The translations under genes and the position numbers were made by a program. Below the pieces are notes generated by a model. It saw only the letters and a program-made list of their open reading frames with translations. It searched no databases and was not told the origin of the DNA. Of a DNA stretch of 64,000 nucleotides, positions 25,123-33,154 are shown in pieces. This DNA comes from JBEBVQ01 sp964527735. GTDB taxonomy: Bacteria > Bacteroidota > Bacteroidia > Chitinophagales > Chitinophagaceae. The stretch is from contig CAZGPG010000014.1 in NCBI GenBank assembly GCA_964527735.1, forward strand, positions 26,882 through 90,881, given 5' to 3'. The number at the start of each line of letters is the position of its first letter. The stretch's first letter is position 1.

Positions 25123-26267
25123 GCTTCCACCCCTCCGTACACTTTGATCTCGTTATACAGCGTATCGCGCTCCACAGGGGTCTTGCCGGCCGATAAGATC
25201 AGGCCGCAAAGATCCTCAGTGCTCATTGCGGGTGTCTGCTCTTCAGACCCGGCCATGGAATATATCTTAGTCGTATCGTCTATCGTGCCGTCGAGGTCAT
25301 TGACGCCAAAAGCAAGTGTAAGCTGTGCGCTCTGTCGCCCGAGCATCGGCCAGTAGGCTTTCAGATTCCGGAAGTTATCGAGGAATATCCGCGCAATGGC
25401 ATACATCCGCATATCTTCGGTAATGCTCACTTCGGGGATATGCGACATATCATTATCCTTATTCCTGAATTTCAACGGGATAAAACAATTAAAGCCGCCG
25501 GTCTTGTCCTGCAGATCGCGCAGGCGGATCATATGATCCACGCGGTGGGCGTAGGTTTCGATATGCCCGTACAGCATCGTAGCATTGGAGTGCATGCCCA
25601 GGCGGTGTGCCGTTTCGTGTATTTCGAGCCATCCTGCAGCATCCACCTTATCGGCGCAGATCTGCTGCCGCACTGCCGCATCAAAAATTTCGGCCCCGCC
25701 GCCGGGCAGCGACTGCAATCCGGCTTCCTGCAATTGTCTCATACCTTCTTCGGTACTGAGCTTCGCTTTGCGGAACATATAATCCAGCTCAACAGCGGTA
25801 AACCCTTTAATATGCAGTTCCGGGCGATGCTCGCGTATCTTCCGCACCAGCTCGCAGAAAAACTCCAGGTTCATTTTGGGGTGTACGCCTCCTACAATAT
25901 GTACCTCCGTAACCGGCTGTCCGTCGTACTTGCGGACAATATCGAGCATCTGCTCCATGCTCAGCTCCCAGCCCTGGTCGCGATGCTTATACCGACGGGA
26001 ATAAGAGCAGAAATCACAGGTGAAAATACAGACATTGGTTGGTTCAATATGGAAATTCCTGTTGAAGTACACTTTATTATGATGCAGCGAACCGGAGATA
26101 TGATTGGCGAGCGCACCCAGAAAGCCAGGGTCGCCCTGCTCAAAAAGCAAAACGCCTTCCGCTCCTGTGAGGCGTTCACGCTCCTGGACTTTTTCGGCTA
26201 TACGGCGCATATCCGCGCTAAGACCGGAAGAGGCCAGTACAACTGCAAGATCAAGATTTTTTATCAT
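25119..26267 (-). CDS. mqnE: Aminodeoxyfutalosine synthase
   Basis: MqnE is the radical-SAM enzyme that adds the carboxyvinyl substrate to form aminofutalosine in the futalosine route to menaquinone. From the ATG at 26267 the protein has 382 residues, which fits the family. The cluster motif is C80-x3-C84-x2-C87 (CIFTCDFC), followed by the MqnE-typical VTEVHIVGGVHPKM, SLPGGGAEIF and HSNATMLYGHIE. MqnC is related but has a different text around the glycine motif. Its start overlaps the stop of the M43 protease gene by one base (TAATG). Confidence 0.93.
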   Translation of the reverse strand: MIKNLDLAVVLASSGLSADMRRIAEKVQERERLTGAEGVLLFEQGDPGFLGALANHISGSLHHNKVYFNRNFHIEPTNVCIFTCDFCSYSRRYKHRDQGWELSMEQMLDIVRKYDGQPVTEVHIVGGVHPKMNLEFFCELVRKIREHRPELHIKGFTAVELDYMFRKAKLSTEEGMRQLQEAGLQSLPGGGAEIFDAAVRQQICADKVDAAGWLEIHETAHRLGMHSNATMLYGHIETYAHRVDHMIRLRDLQDKTGGFNCFIPLKFRNKDNDMSHIPEVSITEDMRMYAIARIFLDNFRNLKAYWPMLGRQSAQLTLAFGVNDLDGTIDDTTKIYSMAGSEEQTPAMSTEDLCGLILSAGKTPVERDTLYNEIKVYGGVEA

Positions 26268-27628
26268 TACTGCACTGCTATTTTTCTGCTGATCGTTTCT
26301 GTGGCATAACGGCAGCGGATCGTGTAGATACCTGTGGCCACACCGGAAAGATCTACCCGGAATGCGCCGTGCTGCACTTCCTGCAAAGGTACTGTTTTTA
26401 CCAGCTGCCCCATCATATTCCATACAGAAACCTCCCTGAGTTTTTCTGTCCCTTCGGAGTAGATCATCGTATAGCCGGAGGCGGGGTTAGGCGCTATAAC
26501 CAGCTCCGGATGCCGTTCTGCTGCTGGTATCCCCGCCGGCCATTTAACGAGATCGGGGTTTATAGTCAGAGAATAAGACCTGCCGCCGGGCGCTACTTCC
26601 TGCCGCATCCGTGCCACCTGGCCGTGTGTAAACAGGTGCATGCATCCGTCGTTTACATAATCCATGTAGTTCATAAACATTTCTCCTCCGGCGCTGTTGG
26701 TACAGTTCTGTTTGGGATAGGACGGGCAAAAATAATTAGCGTCTTCCTGCGGAGGCGTATCTGCGATACCATCGTCTGTGGAGCAGCCGGGGTCGATTCC
26801 CCAAATATGATCCAGCTCAAAAAAATGACCGATCTCATGGGTGAGCGTTCGCCCCTGGTCAAGCTCGGGCTGATAAAAATATTCGGAAGGGGCTGCGCGC
26901 CGGCCGAGAATGCCATAGGTAAGCACCACGCCTACTTCATGTTCATATTGGGACAATACCTGTCCCGGGGCAGCAAAGCTCGGCGGTGTTGTTATCCCGA
27001 TCACGCCCTCCCGTCCGTTTTCCGTAATCCGGAGCACCCATATATTCAAAAAGCGGTCTGTCGGCCAGGCGGCCAGACCTTTATGAGTATCGTACTTGGC
27101 ATCGCTGCAGAAATAACGGGAACCCGAAGACCCGGAATAAATATCATAAGTCGAATCCGCACCCGGGGTCAGCACTTTCAACTGGTACCCGGCAAAAGCA
27201 GTACCGGTTGCATGGTGGCGGCGTGCCAGTCCGAAACGGATGCGGGCATTGCCGTATAAAGGCTTGAATACTTCAGGAATATTTGTGTGATCGGTATTCG
27301 CAGCATTATAATCCTCATTCAGCACCTCTATCTGCGAAATAATGCGTTGCTCAAGCCCTGCAATACCTCCTATGCGGGCCAACTGGCTTTCGGTGAGCAG
27401 CACATGAAATACTACCGGTATGGTGACGGTGGCATAATCGCTTGTAGTCAGCGCATTTACCTGCTGCTGCGGAGCCTGCCGGGCAGTGAAGGCTGGGAGC
27501 AATGAAGGCTGATGCTGTGCAATATGCGCTCTTACCACGTCAATACCACACCGGGGGACGTTCGTCTGCCCAACAACCGTGCAGACTAATATGCTGCCAA
27601 TAACCGTGAACAACAGGGTTTTCTTCAT
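26267..27628 (-). CDS. M43 (pappalysin-like) zinc metalloprotease with T9SS sorting domain
   Basis: The 453-residue secreted protease has a signal peptide (LLFTVIGSILVCTVVGQ) and the extended zinc motif H264-E-x2-H268-x5-H274 (HEIGHFFELDH). The Met-turn text is MNYMDY, and the Cys-rich region (GCSTDDGIADTPPQ, SYPKQNCTN) is typical of the M43 cytophagalysin group. The last 80 residues are a type A sorting domain (LVIAPNPASGYTMIYSEG ... GIYTIRCRY), so it leaves the cell by T9SS. It overlaps mqnE although the two functions are unrelated, suggesting a shared transcript only by position. Confidence 0.93.
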   Translation of the reverse strand: MKKTLLFTVIGSILVCTVVGQTNVPRCGIDVVRAHIAQHQPSLLPAFTARQAPQQQVNALTTSDYATVTIPVVFHVLLTESQLARIGGIAGLEQRIISQIEVLNEDYNAANTDHTNIPEVFKPLYGNARIRFGLARRHHATGTAFAGYQLKVLTPGADSTYDIYSGSSGSRYFCSDAKYDTHKGLAAWPTDRFLNIWVLRITENGREGVIGITTPPSFAAPGQVLSQYEHEVGVVLTYGILGRRAAPSEYFYQPELDQGRTLTHEIGHFFELDHIWGIDPGCSTDDGIADTPPQEDANYFCPSYPKQNCTNSAGGEMFMNYMDYVNDGCMHLFTHGQVARMRQEVAPGGRSYSLTINPDLVKWPAGIPAAERHPELVIAPNPASGYTMIYSEGTEKLREVSVWNMMGQLVKTVPLQEVQHGAFRVDLSGVATGIYTIRCRYATETISRKIAVQ

Positions 27629-27734
27629 GAGATAATTAAAATACCAGACAATTCAGAATGATCAATCTATAAAAATACAGAGAAAGTTGGTACCGGCCAA
27701 AGTCCGGGCGATATGAAAAGATGCAGCAAAATAG

Positions 27735-28001
27735 CTATGGGAAAACTTTATAAATATCTTTGCTATGGACGATCCTGGCAAAAATAACCTTGTTCCGTTC
27801 ATAAAAAAAGCCTACTCTGTAATCTCCCAGCCTGACACGATAAGCAGACTTGTGTCCCGTTAGTTTTTTGAGATGTTGAATTTCATTAAGGTTGTCAGCA
27901 GATTCTATATGCGCTATCAGCTTGACGAGATTTGCTTTGACAGATTTAATCTTTAGCTGATCAATATCTTTAGAAAATCTACTTAAGAATTCGACCTGCA
28001 T
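27735..28001 (-). CDS. RelE/ParE-family toxin
   Basis: The 88-residue protein is a RelE/YoeB-like toxin: MQVEFLSRFSKDIDQLK, LKKLTGHKSAYRVRLGDYRVGFFYE and a closing FARIVHSKDIYKVFP. Such proteins cut mRNA on the ribosome (RelE) or act on gyrase (ParE); the GDYRVGF core fits the RelE-type Txe/HigB-like group better. The gene overlaps the upstream antitoxin gene by one base (TGATG), the usual arrangement in type II pairs. Confidence 0.85.
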   Translation of the reverse strand: MQVEFLSRFSKDIDQLKIKSVKANLVKLIAHIESADNLNEIQHLKKLTGHKSAYRVRLGDYRVGFFYERNKVIFARIVHSKDIYKVFP

Positions 28002-28198
28002 CAGGACAATAATTTTTTCATCACAGTGTCTTTACTAACTTTTTTTGTCATATCCACATCCTGGAGCATACGTGAAAGGCCCAGGTCTTCCAGGTCTGTC
28101 TGCGTCACTGTGGACGACATGACGTTAAGTTTTTTCAGCAGATCTAATAAAAACTTAAATTCATTTTGATTTTTAGGAGTTATAACCAACGCTTTCAT
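28001..28198 (-). CDS. Antitoxin of the RelE-type pair
   Basis: The 65-residue protein lacks a recognised DNA-binding fold but its N-terminus (MKALVITPKNQNEFKFLLDLLKKLN) is typical of small antitoxins next to RelE-like genes in Bacteroidota. The C-terminal half is charged and likely unstructured until it wraps the toxin. The function is inferred from length, position and overlap with the toxin gene. Confidence 0.75.
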   Translation of the reverse strand: MKALVITPKNQNEFKFLLDLLKKLNVMSSTVTQTDLEDLGLSRMLQDVDMTKKVSKDTVMKKLLS

Positions 28199-28203
28199 AA
28201 TGG

Positions 28204-28211
28204 CAAATTTA
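28204..28211 (-). promoter_or_regulatory. -7 box TAAATTTG ahead of the toxin-antitoxin operon
   Basis: On the - strand TAAATTTG matches TAnnTTTG and lies only about five bases before the antitoxin ATG, which would give a very short or absent leader. A run of ten T is just upstream of it. Confidence 0.4.
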
Positions 28212-28328
28212 AAAAAAAAACGGTAACATTAAGGCGGTCTGATGTGGATAAAATATAGCAAATATGCACCTCCGCCGGTTCATAATCTTTCTTTCGGATA
28301 ATCGTAAAGAGTTAATGATATATATGCT

Positions 28329-28336
28329 TATTTTTG
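28329..28336 (+). promoter_or_regulatory. -7 box TATTTTTG ahead of the ACP gene
   Basis: TATTTTTG fits TAnnTTTG and lies 22 bases before the ACP start. No TTTG is seen at the -33 position. Confidence 0.5.
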
Positions 28337-28358
28337 CGCCACATTCTACAAAACTGAT

Positions 28359-28616
28359 ATGGAAGACCTTAAATCAACGCTCAAACAACAAATCATCGAA
28401 TCGCTGAACCTGCAGGGTATGAAACCCGAAGAAATTGACGACAATGCCCCCCTGTTCGGCGACGGTCTCGGACTGGATAGTATTGACTCTCTTGAGCTGA
28501 TGGTATTACTGGAGCGCAACTACGGCATCAAGATCGAAGATGCCCGCGAAGGCCGCAAAGTGCTTACTTCGGTACAGTCTATGGCCGAATACATACAACA
28601 ACACCGGAAAATATAA
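28359..28616 (+). CDS. Acyl carrier protein of an aryl-polyene/flexirubin type
   Basis: The 85-residue protein carries the phosphopantetheine site GLGLDSIDSLEL with Ser 41. Text such as MKPEEIDDNAPLFGDGLGLDSID and LLERNYGIKI resembles carrier proteins of flexirubin and aryl-polyene clusters more than the housekeeping AcpP. It starts a rightward three-gene operon with a ketosynthase ten bases downstream. Confidence 0.88.
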   Translation: MEDLKSTLKQQIIESLNLQGMKPEEIDDNAPLFGDGLGLDSIDSLELMVLLERNYGIKIEDAREGRKVLTSVQSMAEYIQQHRKI

Positions 28617-28626
28617 GACCGGGTAA

Positions 28627-29838
28627 ATGACCGACAGCATTGTCATTACCGCCACCGGTATCCTTTCTGCCCTGGGTGCGGGGCAAGAGGAACACCTTGC
28701 CTTACTCCGTGCCGGTAAGGACGGGTTGCGGCATCCCATACACCTGCAAACGGTACATGGTGGAGAGATCCTGCTGGGAGAAATAGATAAATCCAACGAA
28801 ACGCTGACCCGCATGGCAGGCCTCCCGGATGATAATCCGGGCTATACCCGCACTACCCTGCTGGCGATGGCAGCGATGTCTGAATTGATGAAAAATGGCG
28901 GCCTTAGCGATTTGCTGCATTCGGAACCTTTTGCATTTATCAATGCCAATACGGTCGGCGGTATGTGTACGGTGGAGAATATGTACCCCGATTTTATTTC
29001 CGAAAAACAAACGGGACCTTTTACACAATATATAAATACCCTCGACTGTGCGGAAAGCACGGAGCACATTGCCCGTCATTTCGGCGTAAAGCCGCTCATG
29101 GCAACGATCAGCACGGCGTGCAGCTCTTCTGCCAATGCACTGATACTGGGCGCCCGTATGATCCGTCAGGGACTTGTAAACAGAGCCATATGCGGGGGAT
29201 GTGACGCGCTGAGCCGGTTTACCGTAAACGGTTTCCGCTCCTTAAAAAACACAGATGATCAGCCATGCCGTCCTTTTGATGAGCACCGCAACGGACTTAA
29301 CCTCGGTGAAGGAGCAGGGTACGTGCTGCTCGAAAAGAGATCGGATGCCATACAGCGTGGGGCAGCAATACAGGCTGTCTTTTCAGGATACTGCAACAGC
29401 AACGACGCCTATCACCCCACAGCCCCGTCGCCCGATGGCAGCGGCGCACTGCGTACGATGAAAAATGCGCTCGTCATGGCCGGCCTTCCACCGGAAGCCA
29501 TCGGTTATATTAATACGCACGGCACCGCAACGATCAGCAACGACGCCGCAGAAGGTAAAGCGATAGAAGCACTTTTCCCCGCCAATATCCGGTACAGCTC
29601 TACCAAACCATATACCGGCCACACGCTTGCCGCTGCGGGCGTGATAGAATCTATCTTCAGCATCTGGTCGCTGCAGGAGCAGATCATCTATCCGAATCTG
29701 AACTTCCGCACACCCATGCAGGAAATGCGAACTACCCCCGTCACTGAGCTTCTTGAAAAGATTCCCCTGCAGCATGTGATGAGCAATTCTTTTGGTTTCG
29801 GCGGGAATAATGTTTCTTTGATCTTCAGCAAGTCATGA
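28627..29838 (+). CDS. Beta-ketoacyl-ACP synthase (KAS II/FabF-like)
   Basis: The 403-residue condensing enzyme has the complete Cys-His-His set: C165 in STACSSSANAL, H298 in INTHGTATISND and H332 in YTGHTLAAAGV. It should condense malonyl-ACP with a growing acyl chain carried by the ACP just upstream. Its last four bases overlap the start of the next gene (ATGA), so translation is coupled. Similar ketosynthases occur in flexirubin/aryl-polyene clusters, but the other enzymes of such clusters are not here. Confidence 0.93.
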   Translation: MTDSIVITATGILSALGAGQEEHLALLRAGKDGLRHPIHLQTVHGGEILLGEIDKSNETLTRMAGLPDDNPGYTRTTLLAMAAMSELMKNGGLSDLLHSEPFAFINANTVGGMCTVENMYPDFISEKQTGPFTQYINTLDCAESTEHIARHFGVKPLMATISTACSSSANALILGARMIRQGLVNRAICGGCDALSRFTVNGFRSLKNTDDQPCRPFDEHRNGLNLGEGAGYVLLEKRSDAIQRGAAIQAVFSGYCNSNDAYHPTAPSPDGSGALRTMKNALVMAGLPPEAIGYINTHGTATISNDAAEGKAIEALFPANIRYSSTKPYTGHTLAAAGVIESIFSIWSLQEQIIYPNLNFRTPMQEMRTTPVTELLEKIPLQHVMSNSFGFGGNNVSLIFSKS

Positions 29839-30905
29839 CCTATCCCGTCTATATCCTTTCGGCCAGCGCCATCTCGCCGCAGCACAGCTTTGAAGCCGGC
29901 CGGTTTCCGGATCCGCCGGTACATACCGCCGATGGACAATTATTCATTACAGATGCCGACTATACCCGGTACATCGATCCCGTAGCCATACGCCGTATGA
30001 GCCGCCTGCTGAAAATGAGCATCAGCACAGGTATACAGTGTCTGCGTGATGCCGGCATTGAAAAGCCCGATGCTATCATTACCGGAACCGGGCGCGGCAG
30101 CATGAACGATACCGAACGCTTCCTGACGGATATGATCGCACTAAAAGAAGAAGCGCTCAACCCGACTTACTTTATCCAGTCCACCTACAACTCCACCAAT
30201 GGCTGGCTGGCCATGAAAACACAATGTACCGGTTATAACCAAACCTATGTACACCGCGGGGCATCGTTTGAGCTGGCATTGCTCGATGCACAAATGCTGC
30301 TGCAGGAAGGCGCAGCGCAATATGCCCTGACCGGTTGCTTCGATGAGCTGACAAAAGATTACTTCTTCGTAAAAAATAAAATTGATTACTGGAAAAAAGA
30401 ATTGCCAGACAGCCTCGATCTGATACAAAACAGCCATACACCCGGTACTATTGCCGGAGAAGGGGCGGCATTTTTCCTGTTATCTTCCAAAAAAGAACAG
30501 GCGGCAGCGGTGCTGCAATCGCTCACCATCCTCAATGATCCGGATCCGGTAACGCTGTGTGAGCAGGTAACCGGTATGCTCCATAGCTGCGGCCTCAGTT
30601 TTGCCGATATAGACGTCGTACTGACCGGGATGAACGGGGACAACCGGCAGCAGTATATATATGAGTCAATACTCCCCGCTCTCTCACCCGATACCACTAT
30701 CGCTGTATTCAAACACCTTTGCGGGGAATACGATACCGCAACAGGCTTTGGTCTCTGGCTGGCAACACGTATGCTTGCCGTACAGGAAATACCGGAATTA
30801 ATCATACACAGAAAAGGCGCCTCCGGGAAAATAAAACACATCCTCCTCCTCAACCATTATATACTAAACAATGTTTCGGCGATGGTGGTTTCGTATCCGG
30901 CGTAA
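29835..30905 (+). CDS. Ketosynthase-like protein without the active-site Cys (chain-length-factor type)
   Basis: The 356-residue protein has the thiolase-like fold of ketosynthases (SRLLKMSISTGIQCLRDAG, ITGTGRGSMNDTERFL). At the place of the active-site Cys it reads YVHRGASFELALLDAQ (residues about 138-154), and the later His motif is changed to FKHLCGEYDTATGFG. It is therefore probably not catalytic but a partner subunit for the ketosynthase encoded just before, as chain length factors are in type II polyketide and aryl-polyene systems. It is shorter than a full KS. Confidence 0.85.
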   Translation: MTYPVYILSASAISPQHSFEAGRFPDPPVHTADGQLFITDADYTRYIDPVAIRRMSRLLKMSISTGIQCLRDAGIEKPDAIITGTGRGSMNDTERFLTDMIALKEEALNPTYFIQSTYNSTNGWLAMKTQCTGYNQTYVHRGASFELALLDAQMLLQEGAAQYALTGCFDELTKDYFFVKNKIDYWKKELPDSLDLIQNSHTPGTIAGEGAAFFLLSSKKEQAAAVLQSLTILNDPDPVTLCEQVTGMLHSCGLSFADIDVVLTGMNGDNRQQYIYESILPALSPDTTIAVFKHLCGEYDTATGFGLWLATRMLAVQEIPELIIHRKGASGKIKHILLLNHYILNNVSAMVVSYPA

Positions 30906-30908
30906 CGT

Positions 30909-30964
30909 TACACCATCCAATGCGATGAATCGCATTGGGGAGACGCGATAAATCGCGTCTCTAC
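30909..30964. repeat. Variant palindrome plus REP ahead of the RAYT gene
   Basis: A variant palindrome (arms CCAATGCGAT and ATCGCATTGG, 30917-30938) is followed directly by a standard REP (30938-30964) with the foot CTAC at the right end. The same two-part cassette, beginning TACACCATCCAA and ending CTCTACGGG, recurs inside the RAYT gene at 31347-31406. Confidence 0.9.
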
Positions 30965-31017
30965 GGGTTACAAATAATTGATTAAATTGCAGTTATCTGT
31001 GATCATGGGGAATAGTG

Positions 31018-31638
31018 ATGCGTGAAAAATTTCAGAATAAATATAGAATACCTTCTGCACGTTGGCAAAATTGGGATTACGGCAGCAATGGCGCCTATTT
31101 CATAACTATATGTACCACCAACAGGGAACATTTTTTTGGAGAAATTGTTTCGGGAACGGAAGCGCAACAAATGTCATTATCATCATTAGGAAAATTAGCA
31201 GAGAAATATTGGATGGAAATCCCCGATCATTTTCCATTCGTGAAATTGGATGAATTCGTGGTAATGCCGAATCATATACACGGCGTTCTGATAATTGAGA
31301 AAACGGACCGTAGAGACGCGATTCATCGCGTCTCCCCAAATCCGGGTACACCATCCAACGAGATAAATCTCGTTGAAGGAGACGCGATGAATCGCGTCTC
31401 TACGGGTGGTGCGGTTAGTAAAAACAGCAACCCGATGTTACATCAAAACATCCCGCGTGTTGTCCGGTGGTACAAGGGAAGAACTACATCTGCAGCCCGA
31501 AAAATACATATAGGCTTTGCATGGCAATCCCGATTCCATGACCATATCATTCGTGATGCACAATCATTTCACACCATTGCACAGTACATCATTAATAACC
31601 CCCAAAATTGGGAATCTGATAAATTTTATCAAAAGTGA
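31018..31638 (+). CDS. REP-associated tyrosine transposase (RAYT, Y1_Tnp/TnpA-REP)
   Basis: RAYTs are single-copy relatives of the IS200/IS605 transposase that nick DNA at REP palindromes. The 206-residue protein (ATG 31018; a GTG one codon earlier is also possible) has GAYFITICTTNREHFFG, the HUH motif H86-I-H88 in FVVMPNHIHGVLII and the catalytic Tyr 190 in IAQYIINNPQNW. Residues 98-129 (RRDAIHRVSPNP ... EGDAMNRVST) are encoded by REP palindromes that keep the frame open. They fall in the loop between the HUH strand and the C-terminal helix, which is variable in this family, so the enzyme can still be active. The REPs of this window are the likely substrates. Confidence 0.93.
   Translation: MREKFQNKYRIPSARWQNWDYGSNGAYFITICTTNREHFFGEIVSGTEAQQMSLSSLGKLAEKYWMEIPDHFPFVKLDEFVVMPNHIHGVLIIEKTDRRDAIHRVSPNPGTPSNEINLVEGDAMNRVSTGGAVSKNSNPMLHQNIPRVVRWYKGRTTSAARKIHIGFAWQSRFHDHIIRDAQSFHTIAQYIINNPQNWESDKFYQK
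31310..31403. repeat. REP triplet inside the RAYT reading frame
   Basis: Three palindromes are packed here: a REP with GTAG at its left foot (31310-31334), a variant palindrome with arms CAACGAGAT/ATCTCGTTG (31356-31375) and a REP with CTAC at its right foot (31378-31403). The outward GTAG feet match the intergenic pairs. The insertion is free of stop codons in the RAYT frame. Confidence 0.93.
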
Positions 31639-31648
31639 ATGTCCGCCC

Positions 31649-32233
31649 CTATTCATTCTTAGCATAAAAAACCGGCAGCGGATATCCCAGCCCCTCCATG
31701 ATATGCTCCAGATCCGGCTCATCTGAGGGATGATATTTCCGGTTCAGATTAAAGCCGTTCACTTTCGCCCACGCCTGCCATTTCAGCGCAGCAACGGGAT
31801 TCTTAAAATCATTCAGGATCTGGTAAATATTCAACCCGGTCTGGCGGGCGATGAGCTTTACCAGCAATACACCCTGTGTTGTATTCAGGTCACGGATCTT
31901 TTCTTCAAAACGGGTACGCACCAATTCCTCCTGCTCGCTGACAAACGCTTTCCTGGCTTTTTTATCCAAATCCGGATCATTTAAACGTTCGTCAATTTCA
32001 GAAAATAATCGCACAGCCTCTTCCAGATACGGGAGTATAGTTGTTACATAATAACGCATCTGATTGTACTGGTAGCGTACCGTGTCATTTTCCCACAACC
32101 GCCTGCTCACCACATTTACGTTCTCCAGACGTACCATCAGCATTTTGTCGTCTTCGGCGCCGGGCGCCGGGGATTGCGCTGCAAGCGGCACAGCGACCGG
32201 AAACAGGAAAAATAAAATCAACAATGATCTCAT
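31649..32233 (-). CDS. DUF4294 domain-containing secreted protein
   Basis: The start at 32233 gives a clean signal peptide (MRSLLILFFLFPVAVPLAAQ) and a product of 194 residues. The body is helical, with the DUF4294-like text WENDTVRYQYNQMRYYVTTILPYLEEAVRLF, then QTGLNIYQILNDFKNP and KVNGFNLNRKYHPSDEPDLE. The family is common in Bacteroidota, periplasmic, and of unknown function. It is convergent with the RAYT gene, only ten bases apart. Confidence 0.82.
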   Translation of the reverse strand: MRSLLILFFLFPVAVPLAAQSPAPGAEDDKMLMVRLENVNVVSRRLWENDTVRYQYNQMRYYVTTILPYLEEAVRLFSEIDERLNDPDLDKKARKAFVSEQEELVRTRFEEKIRDLNTTQGVLLVKLIARQTGLNIYQILNDFKNPVAALKWQAWAKVNGFNLNRKYHPSDEPDLEHIMEGLGYPLPVFYAKNE

Positions 32234-32333
32234 ACAGATGTAAATTACAATATCCGTACCAGTTTTTATACATCCTCCCAATAACCACGCTTAAAATTAT
32301 CCTTAACTTTAGCAAACAGGAAACTTACAATAA

Positions 32334-32744
32334 ATGAATAAAAAAATATTACCATATAGTATTGGCGGGGTGGTCATCAGTGCCATCGTCGTTGCGCTTA
32401 TTTTCTGGTTTCAGCCACCGCGGAAAGCCGTAGATCAGCCGGGCATCCCAATTACCGCAGAGGCACTTTTCCAGGCATATGATACCGACGAACAGGGAGC
32501 AGACGCATTATATCTCGGTAAGGCGCTGGAAGTAACCGGTATGGTTACAGATACCGATACGAATCAGGACGGGCAACTCGTCGTCTTTCTGGATACCGGA
32601 AACCCGTCCGGGAATATAGTCTGTACCTTCCCGAAGTTTCCCGGCGAGATATCCCTTAACAGGCAGGTTACCATTAAAGGTTTTTGTGCCGGGATGCTGG
32701 CCGATGTCATGCTCACCGATTGTGTCCATATCCCTGCGCGCTGA
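32334..32744 (+). CDS. Membrane-anchored OB-fold protein (tRNA_anti-like)
   Basis: The 136-residue protein has an N-terminal membrane anchor (ILPYSIGGVVISAIVVALIFWF) and a periplasmic OB-fold of the tRNA_anti-like group: ALFQAYDTDEQGADALYLGK, ALEVTGMVTDTDTNQDG, VTIKGFCAGMLADVMLTDC. The function is unknown. It precedes a cytochrome-like lipoprotein, YceI and DUF5777 genes in the same direction and may share their transcript. Confidence 0.75.
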   Translation: MNKKILPYSIGGVVISAIVVALIFWFQPPRKAVDQPGIPITAEALFQAYDTDEQGADALYLGKALEVTGMVTDTDTNQDGQLVVFLDTGNPSGNIVCTFPKFPGEISLNRQVTIKGFCAGMLADVMLTDCVHIPAR

Positions 32745-32773
32745 TTGCCAGCAATTTATTAAATTGCATCCAT

Positions 32774-33154
32774 ATGATTAAGCTTGTTTTCCCCGTAGCC
32801 CTGTTGTGGTCAGTTATATTCCTCTGTACAGGATGTTATAACGACAATCGCGAAGACCTTTACCCCGCGATCGGCGATTGTGATACCGTCACCGTTTCCT
32901 ATTCGGAATTTATTGCTCCGCTAATGAACGCATCCTGCGCCACAAGCGCTTGTCATGATGCGGCAACCGCCTCGTTTGCCATTATCCTGGATAACTATGC
33001 AGACGTACAGCAGATTGCGCTGAACGGCAAGCTGCTTGGATCCGTAACCCATGCAAGCGGCTTTTACCCCATGCCCAAAAACGTTGCCAGGCTGGATGAC
33101 TGTACAATTGCAAAAATCAGGGCCTGGGTAAACGCAGGCGCACCGGAAAACTAA
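32774..33154 (+). CDS. Cytochrome c-like lipoprotein
   Basis: The start at 32774 gives a lipoprotein signal with lipobox FLCTGC and a mature domain of about 105 residues. It carries a heme-like motif NASCATSACHDA, that is Cys-x4-Cys-His and not the usual Cys-x2-Cys-His, and a candidate axial Met in FYPMPKN. Such short cytochrome-like domains with long CxxxxCH spacing are frequent in Bacteroidota beside YceI and DUF5777 genes. Whether heme is bound covalently is open. It may carry electrons at the periplasmic face of the outer membrane. Confidence 0.75.
   Translation: MIKLVFPVALLWSVIFLCTGCYNDNREDLYPAIGDCDTVTVSYSEFIAPLMNASCATSACHDAATASFAIILDNYADVQQIALNGKLLGSVTHASGFYPMPKNVARLDDCTIAKIRAWVNAGAPEN

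Noticed and set aside
28359..30905. Complete flexirubin or aryl-polyene cluster
   Set aside because: Only three genes are present; no dehydratase, ketoreductase, acyltransferase or ammonia lyase lies nearby in the window.
31018..31638. A complete IS200/IS605 insertion sequence
   Set aside because: No accessory tnpB is present and no element ends besides the REPs are seen; sequence around the HUH and Tyr motifs fits RAYT proteins.
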